A DNA stretch of 64,000 nucleotides from CBDATG01 sp965200145 (GCA_965200145.1 CBDATG010000002.1:1-64000); one strand, 5' to 3'. Shown: positions 27,107 through 36,909, numbered from the stretch's first letter. Numbers and translations are program-made. The notes: generated by a model not told the origin, from the sequence alone.

Positions 27107-28024
27107 ATGACGAACACACAGACATTCAACGAAACGGTTATTGAGGAGTACTTCATCACCAAAGAGCCGTTCTATCTTCCGCTTGGAGACGAGATTGAGA
27201 TATTTGAGTCTGCTTATCGTCAGCGGGTTCCAGTCTTGTTGAAGGGACCGACGGGCACAGGCAAGACCCGGTTCGTGGAGCATATGTCTTGGCGGCTCGG
27301 TCAGGACCTGAGGCGATTCACCAGCGGCTTGGCCGGCGAGGATGGGTCGCTTGCCTCAGGCCGCTCTAGAAATGGCCACACCGCGCAGAATCTTCCTTTG
27401 GTTACGGTGGCATGCCACGAAGACCTGACTGCGTCCGACCTGATCGGCAGGTATCTGTTGGATTCCGCGGGCACACGGTGGCAAGACGGCCCATTGACGC
27501 GCGCTGTCAAGTCGGGCGGAATCTGCTACCTTGACGAGGTTGTTGAGGCGCGGAAGGACACCACTGTCATTATTCATCCACTCACGGACCACAGACGCAC
27601 GCTCACTATCGACAAGTTGGGAATCGTCGTTGATGCCGCCGATGGGTTTTTGTTGGTGGTCTCCTACAATCCTGGTTACCAGAACGCTGTCAAGGACCTG
27701 AAGCACAGCACTCGGCAGAGGTTCGTCGCTTTGGAATTTGACTTCCCCGCTGAAGAGCACGAGGCGAAGATCATCCAGCACGAGTCGGGGTGCGAATCGG
27801 AGCACGCTGCTCTGCTGGCTGCACTGGGTGCGAAGATAAGGAATCTACGCGAGCACGGTTTGGAGGAGGGCGCGAGTACCCGCGTGCTCATCTACGCTGC
27901 GAGGCTGATGAACGAGAACATAGCACCGCGACGAGCTTGTCAAGTCGCGGTTACCTGGGGCATAACTGATGACCCGCAAGTCCAACGTAGTGTGGACGAG
28001 GTCGTTACGTCCATCTTCCCGTAG
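27107..28024 (+). CDS. CbbQ/NirQ/NorQ-type MoxR AAA+ ATPase
   Basis: AAA+ chaperone-like ATPase of the MoxR group (305 residues from ATG 27107, preferred because the fold starts here and GAGA lies upstream). It carries Walker A GPTGTGKTRFVE (about 47-58), a Walker B-like GGICYLDEVVEARKD and sensor region SYNPGYQNAVKDLKHSTRQRF. These ATPases work with a VWA-domain partner to insert metals or remodel enzymes such as Rubisco or nitric oxide reductase. The VWA partner here is the 28808 gene, one Nudix gene away. No Rubisco or NOR genes are in the window, so the client is unknown. Confidence 0.88.
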   Translation: MTNTQTFNETVIEEYFITKEPFYLPLGDEIEIFESAYRQRVPVLLKGPTGTGKTRFVEHMSWRLGQDLRRFTSGLAGEDGSLASGRSRNGHTAQNLPLVTVACHEDLTASDLIGRYLLDSAGTRWQDGPLTRAVKSGGICYLDEVVEARKDTTVIIHPLTDHRRTLTIDKLGIVVDAADGFLLVVSYNPGYQNAVKDLKHSTRQRFVALEFDFPAEEHEAKIIQHESGCESEHAALLAALGAKIRNLREHGLEEGASTRVLIYAARLMNENIAPRRACQVAVTWGITDDPQVQRSVDEVVTSIFP

Positions 28025-28124
28025 ATGCAAGACCGCGGACGGGCGTAACCGACACAGGATGCTGTTGCGAATTGGCTCTGCAATTTGAACCTGTCAGTAG
28101 CCGTTCATCGATCGTTGAAGTCAT

Positions 28125-28781
28125 ATGAGCGGTGCAGACTACATGATCTATGCCCGTGAGAGGCTGTCAGTAGCTTCGTCGGCCAACACGCGCGGTGAGT
28201 CGCCCGTCCGGAACGGTCCGGACGCATTACGTGGCGAGCCTAGGAATGCGGCGGTAACAGTCCTATTCACATTGCAGAATACCGAACTGTGCGTCGTGAT
28301 GATACGGCGTTCGGCGACAGGTGGCCAGCACCGTACCGAGTGGGCGTTTCCCGGCGGGATCGTAGAACGGACCGATGCCTCATTGCTACGCGCAGCGTTG
28401 CGCGAGACAGAGGAGGAGCTCGGCATCGGGGCAGAACTCATCGACATCTGGGGTCCCCTGCCTTCGGTAATCACGGGTACTGGCTACGAAGTATGGCCGT
28501 TCACCGGTAGCCTGCGGCAAGGAGTCAGTCTTCATCCGGCGGACGACGAGGTTGACGATGTAGCGTACGTACCAGTGCGAGTGCTCTTGGACCGGCGCAA
28601 TCGCCGGAGCATCACGCTCGTAAGACGCGACGGCGAGCGTGAGTGGGACGCGATAGCGTACGGAGGGCGCGTGGTCTGGGGCGCGAGTGCCCGAATCATT
28701 TCCAGTGCCATCTCGTTTCTTGACCCGAAACGACATGATGAGAATAGATCGCCCGCTTCCGATGGCGTGCATTCTGTCTAA
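28125..28781 (+). CDS. Nudix hydrolase, CoA pyrophosphatase-like
   Basis: A 218-residue Nudix protein. It shows the CoA-type motif block MIRRSATGGQHRTEWAFPGG immediately followed by the Nudix helix with ALRETEEELGI; the usual first Glu is Asp (Gly-x5-Asp), as in NudL and peroxisomal CoA diphosphatases. A C-terminal segment (VVWGASARII) matches the same group. The likely reaction is cleavage of CoA or its derivatives to phosphopantetheine and ADP. Its place between the CbbQ-type ATPase and its VWA partner is unusual; with coaE at the head of the operon it may balance CoA pools, but that is inference. Confidence 0.8.
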   Translation: MSGADYMIYARERLSVASSANTRGESPVRNGPDALRGEPRNAAVTVLFTLQNTELCVVMIRRSATGGQHRTEWAFPGGIVERTDASLLRAALRETEEELGIGAELIDIWGPLPSVITGTGYEVWPFTGSLRQGVSLHPADDEVDDVAYVPVRVLLDRRNRRSITLVRRDGEREWDAIAYGGRVVWGASARIISSAISFLDPKRHDENRSPASDGVHSV

Positions 28782-28807
28782 CGGCGAGTCTAGGGTAGAT
28801 ACGCGGC

Positions 28808-31800
28808 ATGAGGCTTGAGACTATGGCTCTGATTTCAACCGTTCGGCAAGAACTGAGCCGGCTACCTGCGCCTGTCGGTGCCAACTTTGATGTTGCATTC
28901 GAGGCGATTTCGGGCAAGCTGCCTGATGATAAGTTGTTGGAATGGGTCGAAGTTGGTCGGTCGATTTCGCGTCGGGCCGTACGTTCGTGGGAGGCAGCAT
29001 CAGAGCTCTTTAACGCGTCGCCCGCCGTTCAACGCCACCTTCCTGCTGGGCAATTCGTAAACTGGGCCAAAACGGGCGACTCGCTCTGTGCGGAGGCTCC
29101 CAGCCTCTCGGTGTCATTTTTCAAGGCCAGTCCGCAAGCGGTGGAACGACTTCGGCCGCGTTACATCTCAGATTGGGCGCAGGCTTGCAAATCGTTGTAT
29201 CGCGGCACTTGGAAATCGTCAGCATTGGCGTCTAAGCTGTTCGAGAGCACCCCGCATCTACTCGAGCCGTTGTCGTTCGAGGAGTTCAGACGACATTCTG
29301 AATTCCTTTGTGAACTGTCGCGTCGCTCTTACGATATGGCCGGTGAGGCTTTGGTCGCGTCGCTTGAGCTTTATCCTCTGCTCGGGAAGGACTCTGGTGC
29401 GTTCATCGGCTTGGCAAATGCCGTTGCCCACCACACGTGGCGCCACAGTCCCAAGCTGTTTGAGGTCGCACGCGCTACGATCGTCGAATTGCCTTCAAGT
29501 CACCGTGTCTCGTTGCTCGCACTCGTATCGCGCCTAGCCAGAGACCCGAGCACGAACTCCCCATCGGTAATGCGGGATGGCGCGCGCGCTATGTCGCATG
29601 TCGAGGCGGAGAATAGGGATGCTCTGATCGACTTGGCGCATCGCGCGGCAGGCCATGATGCTAAGGCATCGGCGGCGTTCTTGGCATCTGTCCCACAGGT
29701 GCTGGAGCGTGTGACGTTCCAACAGATGGTGCAGTGGCATCAACACGGGTTGCAACACACAGCGGATAACAAGGACGCGGCAGTCCCGTATTTTCGTAAT
29801 GATTCTTCTACATCGCACGCGCAGCTGGATGCTCTTTCATCGAGTGTGGAGCTAGAGAGGGTGCGCGAGATAATCCGCATGTATTGCAGGATGCTGGCAG
29901 GGCGAGACATTGAGGTCCAGGCCTCACAGCAACTGGTCAACAAGAAGATCGGATGGTTCCAAGGTGAGCTTCCTACAACGGAAGGCACCACGATTTACCT
30001 ACCGAAAGTGATTAACCGGCATCCGTCGAAAGACCTAAACTTTGGATTCTTCAAGGTAATCTCGACGCATCAGACGGGACACATCGAGTTTGGGTCGTTC
30101 ACTTTCTCGTTTGACCGTCCTTCGTCGCTGTTCGAGGATGTCCGACCCGAACTTCGCGGGTCCACGGGATCCGTCGCAACAAGACACGTTGCAGGCGACC
30201 ACCCAGGCACATCCGACACGGCGGACGAGTCTACTGTTCCGATGAGTCGGTTCTTCGACCTGTTCCCCGATCGCAAGATGGCATTGGATGTCTTCACAAT
30301 TCTCGAGAGCACGCGTATCGATTCAAACGTGGCGCGCGCATACAAAGGATTAGCCGTTCTGTACGAACAGGTGCAAGCGGAGGCGTTGGAGACTCGTCCC
30401 GCGTTGACGGACCTTCCCGCACAGGAGACGTTGATCGAACTTATGATCAGGTTCAGTTTGGGACAGTCGTCGGATCTGTCAGCGCCGAGTGAGCACGTTG
30501 AGGTTGCGAAGCGGCTCAGATCGCTGGTTAACAAGATGCGAGCCGATGGTGCGATGGTTGAGGACGCGGCAGAGGCGACGATTCGGGCGTGCGCTTTGAT
30601 ATCGGAAGTGGCGAACGAGATGCACGATCCCAATGAGTTCAAAGACCTAGATGACGACGATGAGGACGAGTCCAGCGGTGGAGAGGATGAGGAAGAGCCG
30701 GAAGATGTCCAGGGACTGATCGAGATGTTCGTAAAGTCAATGGTGCCTGGAGAAGGTACGGGCGACGATGACACTGTCGGTCCTGAGGACTCAGAAGATC
30801 CTGATGGACAATCCGAGGGCGGAGAGATGGATTACTCGTCCCCGCAGGAAATCGACTATCGCGGAGAATTCAAACCTGAGCTGTCGCAATTACTCTCTCA
30901 GGTCCAACTGGTGGATGGCAGCGAATTCGGTGATGAAACGGGTGAAATGACACCGCTGACTCCGGAGCAGTTGGAAGAGCTGATGAAGAACTCGGCCGAG
31001 CTTGAGATGGATTCAGAGGAGGGTGAAAGCGGCGATGAGGTGTCGCCTGAGCTGGCTGAGATGATGGAGAACCTACTGAAGGAGATGCAACGCAGGGATC
31101 CGCAGGCGCAGAGCCAACCTTCCGGTCCCATGCAGCATGTTGATGAGGACGGCGGTCCATTGTCCCCGCAATCAGATGATCAGTTCGTGTACGACGAGTG
31201 GGATTTCCGTGCGAACGAATACAAGCGGGCATGGTGCAAGGTACACGAGAAGCCGATGAACGTCGGTGACGAGCAGTTCTACCGCGACACTCTGGTTGAG
31301 CGAGCTGCGCTGTTGCAGATGGTGAAGAAGCAGTTTGAGTTGGTCATGCCGGAGATGTATCGCAAACAGAAGCGGCTTGAGGATGGCGAGGAACTTGATC
31401 TGGACCAGACGCTCGAGGCACTGATCGATATCCGAGCTGGTGCGACGCCTGATGAGAAGCTCTACTGGAGGCGCAACAAGACGGAACGCTCTGTGGCTGT
31501 CGCATTCCTGCTTGACATGTCAGCCTCAACGGCAGAGGCGATCGAGGATGCGAAGAAGCCGAACGACGAATGGGGAGCTCCTGACGATCCCGTTGAGTAC
31601 ATGATTTGGTTGCGATCGCGACGGTCGGACGGCAATCGTAAGTCATATAAACGCATCGTGGACGTTGAAAAAGAAGGTGTAGTGCTACTGATCAATGCTT
31701 TGGAGAACCTAGGCGACGATTACGGCATCTACGGTTTCTCTGGTTACGGTCGCGAGAATGTTGAGTTCTTCGTCATCAAAGAGATTGACGAGAAGTTTAC

Positions 31801-32176
31801 CGTTGAGATTCCGAGACGCATTGACCGCATTGCGCCGCTACATGCGACTCGCATGGGTCCGTCAATCCGGCACGCGACCGCGAAGCTCGCCAACCAGGAG
31901 TCGCGGTCAAAGTTTCTCTTCATGATCTCTGACGGCAGGCCTCAGGATCGCGGCTATAGCCGAGAGGGGGTTGAGAAAGAGTACGCAGTGCACGACACGC
32001 GCATGGCGTTCCATGAGGCTAGACAACAGGGGATCGTGCCATTCTGCTTGACCGTAGACAAGCAGGGTCACGATTATCTGAAGTTCATGATGGACGACTT
32101 CAACTATGAAGTGCTGCCAGATGTCAGCCTGCTACCACAACGGTTGCTGATGCTGTATCGCCGGCTAACGACCTGA
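28808..32176 (+). CDS. VWA-domain partner of a MoxR ATPase (CbbO/NorD-like) with N-terminal helical repeats
   Basis: A 1122-residue cytoplasmic protein. Residues about 1-300 are a run of degenerate helical repeats of about 35 residues (for example ELFNASPAVQRHLPAGQF and KLFESTPHLLEPLSFEEF). About 340-420 resemble the NorD middle part (THQTGHIEFGSF). About 600-800 are very acidic (DLDDDDEDESSGGEDEEEPE and beyond). The C-terminal VWA domain has the MIDAS motif Asp903-x-Ser-x-Ser (FLLDMSASTAE), with later metal-site residues in HATRMGPSIRHA and MISDGRPQDRG. CbbO and NorD proteins usually have 600-800 residues, so the repeat region is an addition. It probably docks to a client while the ATPase remodels it. 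Confidence 0.85.
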   Translation: MRLETMALISTVRQELSRLPAPVGANFDVAFEAISGKLPDDKLLEWVEVGRSISRRAVRSWEAASELFNASPAVQRHLPAGQFVNWAKTGDSLCAEAPSLSVSFFKASPQAVERLRPRYISDWAQACKSLYRGTWKSSALASKLFESTPHLLEPLSFEEFRRHSEFLCELSRRSYDMAGEALVASLELYPLLGKDSGAFIGLANAVAHHTWRHSPKLFEVARATIVELPSSHRVSLLALVSRLARDPSTNSPSVMRDGARAMSHVEAENRDALIDLAHRAAGHDAKASAAFLASVPQVLERVTFQQMVQWHQHGLQHTADNKDAAVPYFRNDSSTSHAQLDALSSSVELERVREIIRMYCRMLAGRDIEVQASQQLVNKKIGWFQGELPTTEGTTIYLPKVINRHPSKDLNFGFFKVISTHQTGHIEFGSFTFSFDRPSSLFEDVRPELRGSTGSVATRHVAGDHPGTSDTADESTVPMSRFFDLFPDRKMALDVFTILESTRIDSNVARAYKGLAVLYEQVQAEALETRPALTDLPAQETLIELMIRFSLGQSSDLSAPSEHVEVAKRLRSLVNKMRADGAMVEDAAEATIRACALISEVANEMHDPNEFKDLDDDDEDESSGGEDEEEPEDVQGLIEMFVKSMVPGEGTGDDDTVGPEDSEDPDGQSEGGEMDYSSPQEIDYRGEFKPELSQLLSQVQLVDGSEFGDETGEMTPLTPEQLEELMKNSAELEMDSEEGESGDEVSPELAEMMENLLKEMQRRDPQAQSQPSGPMQHVDEDGGPLSPQSDDQFVYDEWDFRANEYKRAWCKVHEKPMNVGDEQFYRDTLVERAALLQMVKKQFELVMPEMYRKQKRLEDGEELDLDQTLEALIDIRAGATPDEKLYWRRNKTERSVAVAFLLDMSASTAEAIEDAKKPNDEWGAPDDPVEYMIWLRSRRSDGNRKSYKRIVDVEKEGVVLLINALENLGDDYGIYGFSGYGRENVEFFVIKEIDEKFTVEIPRRIDRIAPLHATRMGPSIRHATAKLANQESRSKFLFMISDGRPQDRGYSREGVEKEYAVHDTRMAFHEARQQGIVPFCLTVDKQGHDYLKFMMDDFNYEVLPDVSLLPQRLLMLYRRLTT

Positions 32177-32282
32177 GTTACTGCCAAGCATCGACAGTCT
32201 TCCAGAGGGGACGTGTTTGCGCTGCTACTGGATCGCCAAACGACCGACGATCGGATGTGACGGGATTGGCCTCTTGGCTTAG

Positions 32283-33275
32283 TCAGCCCGTGAAGAACGC
32301 TAGGATGCCGTCTGCCCATTCGCGGTCTACCAGAATGACATCGGACGCTTCGTTTGCCACCGCGTAACGATGTCTACCATCATCGGTTGGGTCGCCGATG
32401 ATTAGCGAAGTCCGATAGACATTGGTCAGTCGCTCTCTAACCTCAACCTCTCGACGAATGTGGACGTAAGGCGCGTCCCTGCCAGCACCGTACGCGTCGA
32501 AGTCGCTGAGGTCTGGTAGGTTCAAGCTCTCTGCACCCGCGATCTTTGGGTTGCTGAAGCTGTCGAGCCACGCGGTTAGCGTTTCACCGTCTGCCGGCTC
32601 GTCTCCAACACACGGCGCTGCTTGTGTCGGCAGGTCGCAGATGACCCAGCTCCCTGACTCGTCGTCGATTGCATAGGCCTTGACGACTTCGTTGCCTTCA
32701 AAGAAGAGTATTTCCGTGGCTTCTGACGCGTTCATCGTATAGAACCACTCAGGAGTCGGCGGCTCCTCCACCAATCGCGTCATTACCTGACCCCAGGACG
32801 CGTCAACTGTGTAAAGTTGGTTGTACCCGGCTTGCCGGAAATAGTTACCTGATTGGTCAGGAGTGAGGTCACCCATTTCAACGATCAGCTCAGTGCCGTC
32901 TCTGAGTACGACCGCAATCGTCAGCAGAGGGTCGTCCAGCCCGTAGAGTGCAGGGTCGGAGATTTCGCTCGCAAGTTCTCTCTGAGTCCTTGGTCCACCT
33001 AGCAACTGGGTGATTCCACCCCAGCGGTAAAGAGCAGTTGGCACGTCATCTAAATCGTCGAAGTACCACCGACGCTCGTCTTCCCTGAAGTGAAAATCAA
33101 CCGAGTCTTCGCGGGTCGAAATAGAGATGTTGCGCAGGTCGTCGGGCGAGACGGTGAAGAAGAACGGCGGCTGTTCGGTACGCCCCTCGCGTCCGAATTG
33201 GTCGACGGCGAATGTCGCGCCGATACCAACCCAGCACGCGGCAATGACCAGGATTAGTGACAGCCTTAAACTCAT
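32283..33275 (-). CDS. DUF4340 domain-containing protein, ABC exporter accessory
   Basis: A 330-residue protein with an N-terminal membrane helix or signal (LSLILVIAACWVGIGATFAV) and an extracytoplasmic part of DUF4340 type: WYFDDLDDVPTALYRWGGIT, DPALYGLDDPLLTIAVVLRDG and GNYFRQAGYNQLYTVDASWG. DUF4340 genes commonly close GldG-like ABC operons, exactly as here, ten bases after the GldG-like gene. The molecular role is not known to me. Confidence 0.8.
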   Translation of the reverse strand: MSLRLSLILVIAACWVGIGATFAVDQFGREGRTEQPPFFFTVSPDDLRNISISTREDSVDFHFREDERRWYFDDLDDVPTALYRWGGITQLLGGPRTQRELASEISDPALYGLDDPLLTIAVVLRDGTELIVEMGDLTPDQSGNYFRQAGYNQLYTVDASWGQVMTRLVEEPPTPEWFYTMNASEATEILFFEGNEVVKAYAIDDESGSWVICDLPTQAAPCVGDEPADGETLTAWLDSFSNPKIAGAESLNLPDLSDFDAYGAGRDAPYVHIRREVEVRERLTNVYRTSLIIGDPTDDGRHRYAVANEASDVILVDREWADGILAFFTG

Positions 33276-33285
33276 GGCGTGTGGG

Positions 33286-35055
33286 TCACCTACGTCTCCA
33301 CCATGCCCAGATTCCCGCTAATGCGATCAGAGCGGGCATAAGCAACCAACCGCTCCACCGGACGAAATTTCGCTCGGGCTCAGTAAGGACCAACTCCCTG
33401 AAAGCAACCTCTTTTGGCCGCAGAGTAATGAGCTCGTAGTCGTCGGCGAGCCAATTGATGGCGTTCACAAATAGGTCGCCGTTCCGCGCCGAGCCGAAAT
33501 ATTGGTTGCTGGCGAAGTCGGTATCTCCCACCAGTACCATGTTGGTTTCCACGAACCCGTCGTCATCGCGCACGGGGGCACCTGCAATATCAGCGATTGC
33601 CTGAACAGAAACAACGACCGGCAGTGGTCCTGGTAATTCGTCGTCGCGGTTAAAGTCCAGCCCTTCTGGATCGGTTTCTGCCCAACTGTTGAGCGTGCTG
33701 ACGGCAACGGGCAACTGGCGCACGTATGGCACACCATCCTCGGTGATAGGTATGGTGTCGGCATCAATGCTGTAGGCGAAGTGGGCCGTACCCGGCAGAT
33801 AGACGACGTCAAACCCGTCGGTGATTTCGCTCGGCGGGAACTGGCTGTTGGAGTTTTTAATCTGCAAGAAGGCAGGATTAGGCGCGACGAAGCTGGCTGT
33901 GTCAACGACTCGGCCTTCGCCAACTGCGACCGCGAACCTTGACAAGAACGATTTGAAGGATTCCGGTGCTAGGTCAGGTTCGAGCATCATCATGATGCTC
34001 CCGCCCTGGCGCGCGTAGCGCAGTAGAACGGTCTCCTCGGCCGCCTCCATTTCGTTCGTCGGACCAGGGAAGACTACGACGGCGGGTATGTCGTCCGGGT
34101 TTCCTGTGCTGAGTAGCTGTCCGAGCTCCTGGACAGTTGCGTTACGTATCTCGTAGTTCTCGCGTCTCAATGCATCGGCGGCGGTACCGTAGCCCTCACC
34201 TGTGCGATCCAAATCTGTAACATCACGCCCGGCGTGTCCGCTCACGAACATGACTTGCTTCTGTTTCAGCTGATTGACAACGAGCAGGCCGGTTATCAAA
34301 TCCTGTTCAAAGAAGACGGTCGGTCCGTCGTTCGGGTTCCCGCCTACTATCGTTTGAGTCCGTCGACTCTCGACCGCTTCAATGGCTAACGTTGGGAATC
34401 TGGTGACGCCGTATTCGGTTGCGACATTTGGTTCGATGTCTGGGTCTATCACTCGGTAAGAGAGATCCTGCACCGAAGAGCGTCGACGGAATTCCGCGAG
34501 GAGGTCTTCGGTGTTACGCCAAGCGGCTTGCCCTTGCGGAGTATTACGTCGAAAAAACGCGGTGACACGGATTGGCTCTCTCAAGTTTCGCAGTGTGTTG
34601 AGGGACGCGTCGGACACGATGAACTGGCGTGTCGCCGTCGTGTCTACTCGTAGCCAACCGGGTGGATCGGTCCGGTTGGCGGCCCAAATCAGTAGATAAT
34701 TCAGAGCGATCGCTATCGCCACGAAGGCGATGAATACGATGGCAGTGTTGAGTCCGTAACGTCCACGTCTACCCAACACGGTTCGGCGGACGGTTTCGAA
34801 CGATATAACCGCATCCAGAACCAGGACGAACGCGCCGATGCCCATGACGATGTATGCGGAAGTCTCTAAGTCGCGAGCGAAAACCCATAGCACGATTCCG
34901 AGTCCGAGCGTGAGCACACCTGCCAGCGCAAGTGCCTGCCTGATTGACCGTCCGCTGGCAGTTAGCCTTTCGCGGAGCGATCTACTATCGTGCAACTCCT
35001 CCATCGTCGGTCGCGACGACGGGTTCTCGCTAGGTTCGTTATCCTGAGTAGTCAT
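33286..35055 (-). CDS. GldG-like ABC transporter auxiliary protein
   Basis: A 589-residue protein: cytoplasmic N terminus, two helices (about 40-85), a third near 103-125 (TAIVFIAFVAIAIALNYLLI), a large extracytoplasmic domain typical of the GldG/ABC auxiliary family and a last helix close to the C terminus (WSGWLLMPALIALAGIWAWW). Recognisable blocks are DASLNTLRNLREPIRVTAFF and GGSIMMMLEPDLAPESFKSF. It works with the ATPase and permease encoded just upstream. In Bacteroidota GldAFG supports gliding; in other phyla the substrate is unknown. Confidence 0.82.
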   Translation of the reverse strand: MTTQDNEPSENPSSRPTMEELHDSRSLRERLTASGRSIRQALALAGVLTLGLGIVLWVFARDLETSAYIVMGIGAFVLVLDAVISFETVRRTVLGRRGRYGLNTAIVFIAFVAIAIALNYLLIWAANRTDPPGWLRVDTTATRQFIVSDASLNTLRNLREPIRVTAFFRRNTPQGQAAWRNTEDLLAEFRRRSSVQDLSYRVIDPDIEPNVATEYGVTRFPTLAIEAVESRRTQTIVGGNPNDGPTVFFEQDLITGLLVVNQLKQKQVMFVSGHAGRDVTDLDRTGEGYGTAADALRRENYEIRNATVQELGQLLSTGNPDDIPAVVVFPGPTNEMEAAEETVLLRYARQGGSIMMMLEPDLAPESFKSFLSRFAVAVGEGRVVDTASFVAPNPAFLQIKNSNSQFPPSEITDGFDVVYLPGTAHFAYSIDADTIPITEDGVPYVRQLPVAVSTLNSWAETDPEGLDFNRDDELPGPLPVVVSVQAIADIAGAPVRDDDGFVETNMVLVGDTDFASNQYFGSARNGDLFVNAINWLADDYELITLRPKEVAFRELVLTEPERNFVRWSGWLLMPALIALAGIWAWWRRR

Positions 35056-35125
35056 TGGTTGATGCTGCTGTTAAGCGAAGGGTTTGGCAGTCTTCTTGCG
35101 CAGGACGGGGCGAGTCGCGCGATGT

Positions 35126-35887
35126 CTATCTCCACCTGCGAGTCTCCAAGACCAAGGCGGTCAGCAATAGAAATACCGCCGTCACTGAAACGTAGTAGAC
35201 GACATCGTTCAACGAGAGGATGCCGCGGGCGAAGTCCGCGAAGTGTCCGCTCTCGGCGACAGCGAAACTCTCAAGGTCTAGGACAGTGAACGATGCTCCG
35301 AGTTGCAACGAATCCAGGATGGTGGCAACGATACCCTCAACTCGGTCGGAGACGAAGTCAATGATCGTCAACCCTGTCAGAATTCCCGCTCCGACCACTA
35401 GTCCGACTATCTGGTTCGGGCTCAGCGCCGATGCGAACAGCCCGATAGAGACGGTTGCCGCGGCGTACAGAATCAACCCGAAGTAGCCCGTGAGTATTGG
35501 TCCTACATCAGGGACCCCGTATACGAACAGAATCAGTACGAAGTAGAGCGATAACGCGAGCATTACGAGCACGGTGACGAACGCGGCGATGAACTTTCCA
35601 GCTACGATCTCGTATTCCCGCACGGGTGAAGTGAGAAGCAGTTCTAGCGTCCCGATTTTCTGCTCCTCTGCCAGTAGCCTCATCGTGATGGCTGGGGATA
35701 AGAAGATCATGAAGAACACGGCACCAGCGAGGAACCCCCGGATGGTAGCTTCTGAGAACGCGTCAGAGACAGAGGCGACGAAGAAGAAACCAGTGATCGC
35801 CAGAAACGCCGCGGCGACTACGTACGCCATGGGAGATGCGAAGTAAGTGCGGACCTCCTTGACGGCGATTGTCCAAACGTTGCCCAC
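35126..35887 (-). CDS. ABC-2 type permease, GldF-like
   Basis: A 253-residue membrane protein with six hydrophobic segments and family marks: IAVKEVRTYFASPMAYVVAA at the N terminus, LLAEEQKIGTLELLLTSPV in the first cytoplasmic loop, and ALSPNQIVGLVVGAGILTG. It starts at GTG 35887, four bases after the ATPase gene. It should pair with that ATPase as the membrane half of an exporter. Confidence 0.88.
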   Translation of the reverse strand: MGNVWTIAVKEVRTYFASPMAYVVAAAFLAITGFFFVASVSDAFSEATIRGFLAGAVFFMIFLSPAITMRLLAEEQKIGTLELLLTSPVREYEIVAGKFIAAFVTVLVMLALSLYFVLILFVYGVPDVGPILTGYFGLILYAAATVSIGLFASALSPNQIVGLVVGAGILTGLTIIDFVSDRVEGIVATILDSLQLGASFTVLDLESFAVAESGHFADFARGILSLNDVVYYVSVTAVFLLLTALVLETRRWR

Positions 35888-35891
35888 TTCG

Positions 35892-36860
35892 CTAGTCCAG
35901 GTCCTCTTCTGTCGTCAGCTCGAGGAATATCTCTTCTAGCGTCAGCGGCAATGGCGTTAAGTTTGCGAGCCCCCATCCGTTACCGATTACCTTAGCCGCG
36001 ATTACTTCCGTAACCTGCGCGTTAGGTCTCGAGTCAACGATCACCGAGACAGTGCCATCGCGTTGGTTGCGGGCGACGGTTTCTGCGCGTACATCGCGCC
36101 GGGCATCGATAACCATGGGCAGTTCACGCATCTCGCCGATAACCTGTCGCACTTCAGGCCCGCGCACCGTCATCTCCACACGCTCTGAGTGTTGCAACCG
36201 CTCCGAAAGGTTGTCCGGACGGTCGTCTGCGACTATCCGCCCATCGTGAATTACGAGGACTCGGCGGCAAATCATGCTGACTTCGGGCAAGATATGGGAG
36301 CTCAGAAGTAAGGTGTGCTCCTCGCCTAGCTCACTTATGAGCTCACGAGTCTCAACTACTTGAATCGGGTCAATGCCAATCGTCGGTTCGTCTAGAATCA
36401 AGACATCTGGCTCGTGCAGTATTGCTTGGGCTATACCGGTGCGCTGTCGATAACCTTTCGACAGTTTGCCTACGAGCGCGTTGCGATAGTCACCTAACCG
36501 GACTACATCGATGACGGCCGGTACCCGTTCGTCAATCCACGCCCGGTTCATGCCGCGTAGCTTACCCATATAGCTTAGGTAATCCGTTACGGTCATGTCG
36601 AGATAAAGGGGAACGGTTTCGGGCAGATATCCAATGTGTCGGCGCACATCAAGTGAGTGAGATACGACATCGTACCCCGCGACGACGGCCTCGCCGTGAG
36701 TGGGCGGTGTGAAACCCGTTAGCACTCGCATCGTCGTAGTCTTGCCCGCACCGTTCGGCCCTAGGAATCCGACGATTTCGCCTTTGAGCACCTCGAATGA
36801 GATGTCAATCACGGCCGGATAAGGACCGTAGTACTTTGACATGTGGTCGAGCTTGATCAC
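35892..36860 (-). CDS. ABC transporter ATP-binding protein, GldA-like
   Basis: A 322-residue ATPase subunit. Walker A is GFLGPNGAGKTTTMRVLTGF (about 32-51), the signature is KLSKGYRQRTGIAQAIL, Walker B is DVLILDEPTIGIDP and the switch histidine is in LLLSSHILPEVSMICRR. A C-terminal extension of about 90 residues is common in GldA/CcmA-type subunits. GTG 36860 starts the four-gene operon (ATPase, permease, GldG-like, DUF4340). It is transcribed divergently from iscS, with a perfect palindrome (36910-36929) in the spacer. Confidence 0.9.
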   Translation of the reverse strand: MIKLDHMSKYYGPYPAVIDISFEVLKGEIVGFLGPNGAGKTTTMRVLTGFTPPTHGEAVVAGYDVVSHSLDVRRHIGYLPETVPLYLDMTVTDYLSYMGKLRGMNRAWIDERVPAVIDVVRLGDYRNALVGKLSKGYRQRTGIAQAILHEPDVLILDEPTIGIDPIQVVETRELISELGEEHTLLLSSHILPEVSMICRRVLVIHDGRIVADDRPDNLSERLQHSERVEMTVRGPEVRQVIGEMRELPMVIDARRDVRAETVARNQRDGTVSVIVDSRPNAQVTEVIAAKVIGNGWGLANLTPLPLTLEEIFLELTTEEDLD

Positions 36861-36909
36861 TTTGAGAGTTGGACCGGTAACGGAATGCTGGCTCTGCGTT
36901 GTTTACGAT

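Noticed and set aside
30070..30774. Ser-rich 234-codon minus-strand frame
   Set aside because: It is the reverse of the acidic Asp/Glu-rich stretch of the VWA gene, which reads as Ser-rich on the opposite strand.
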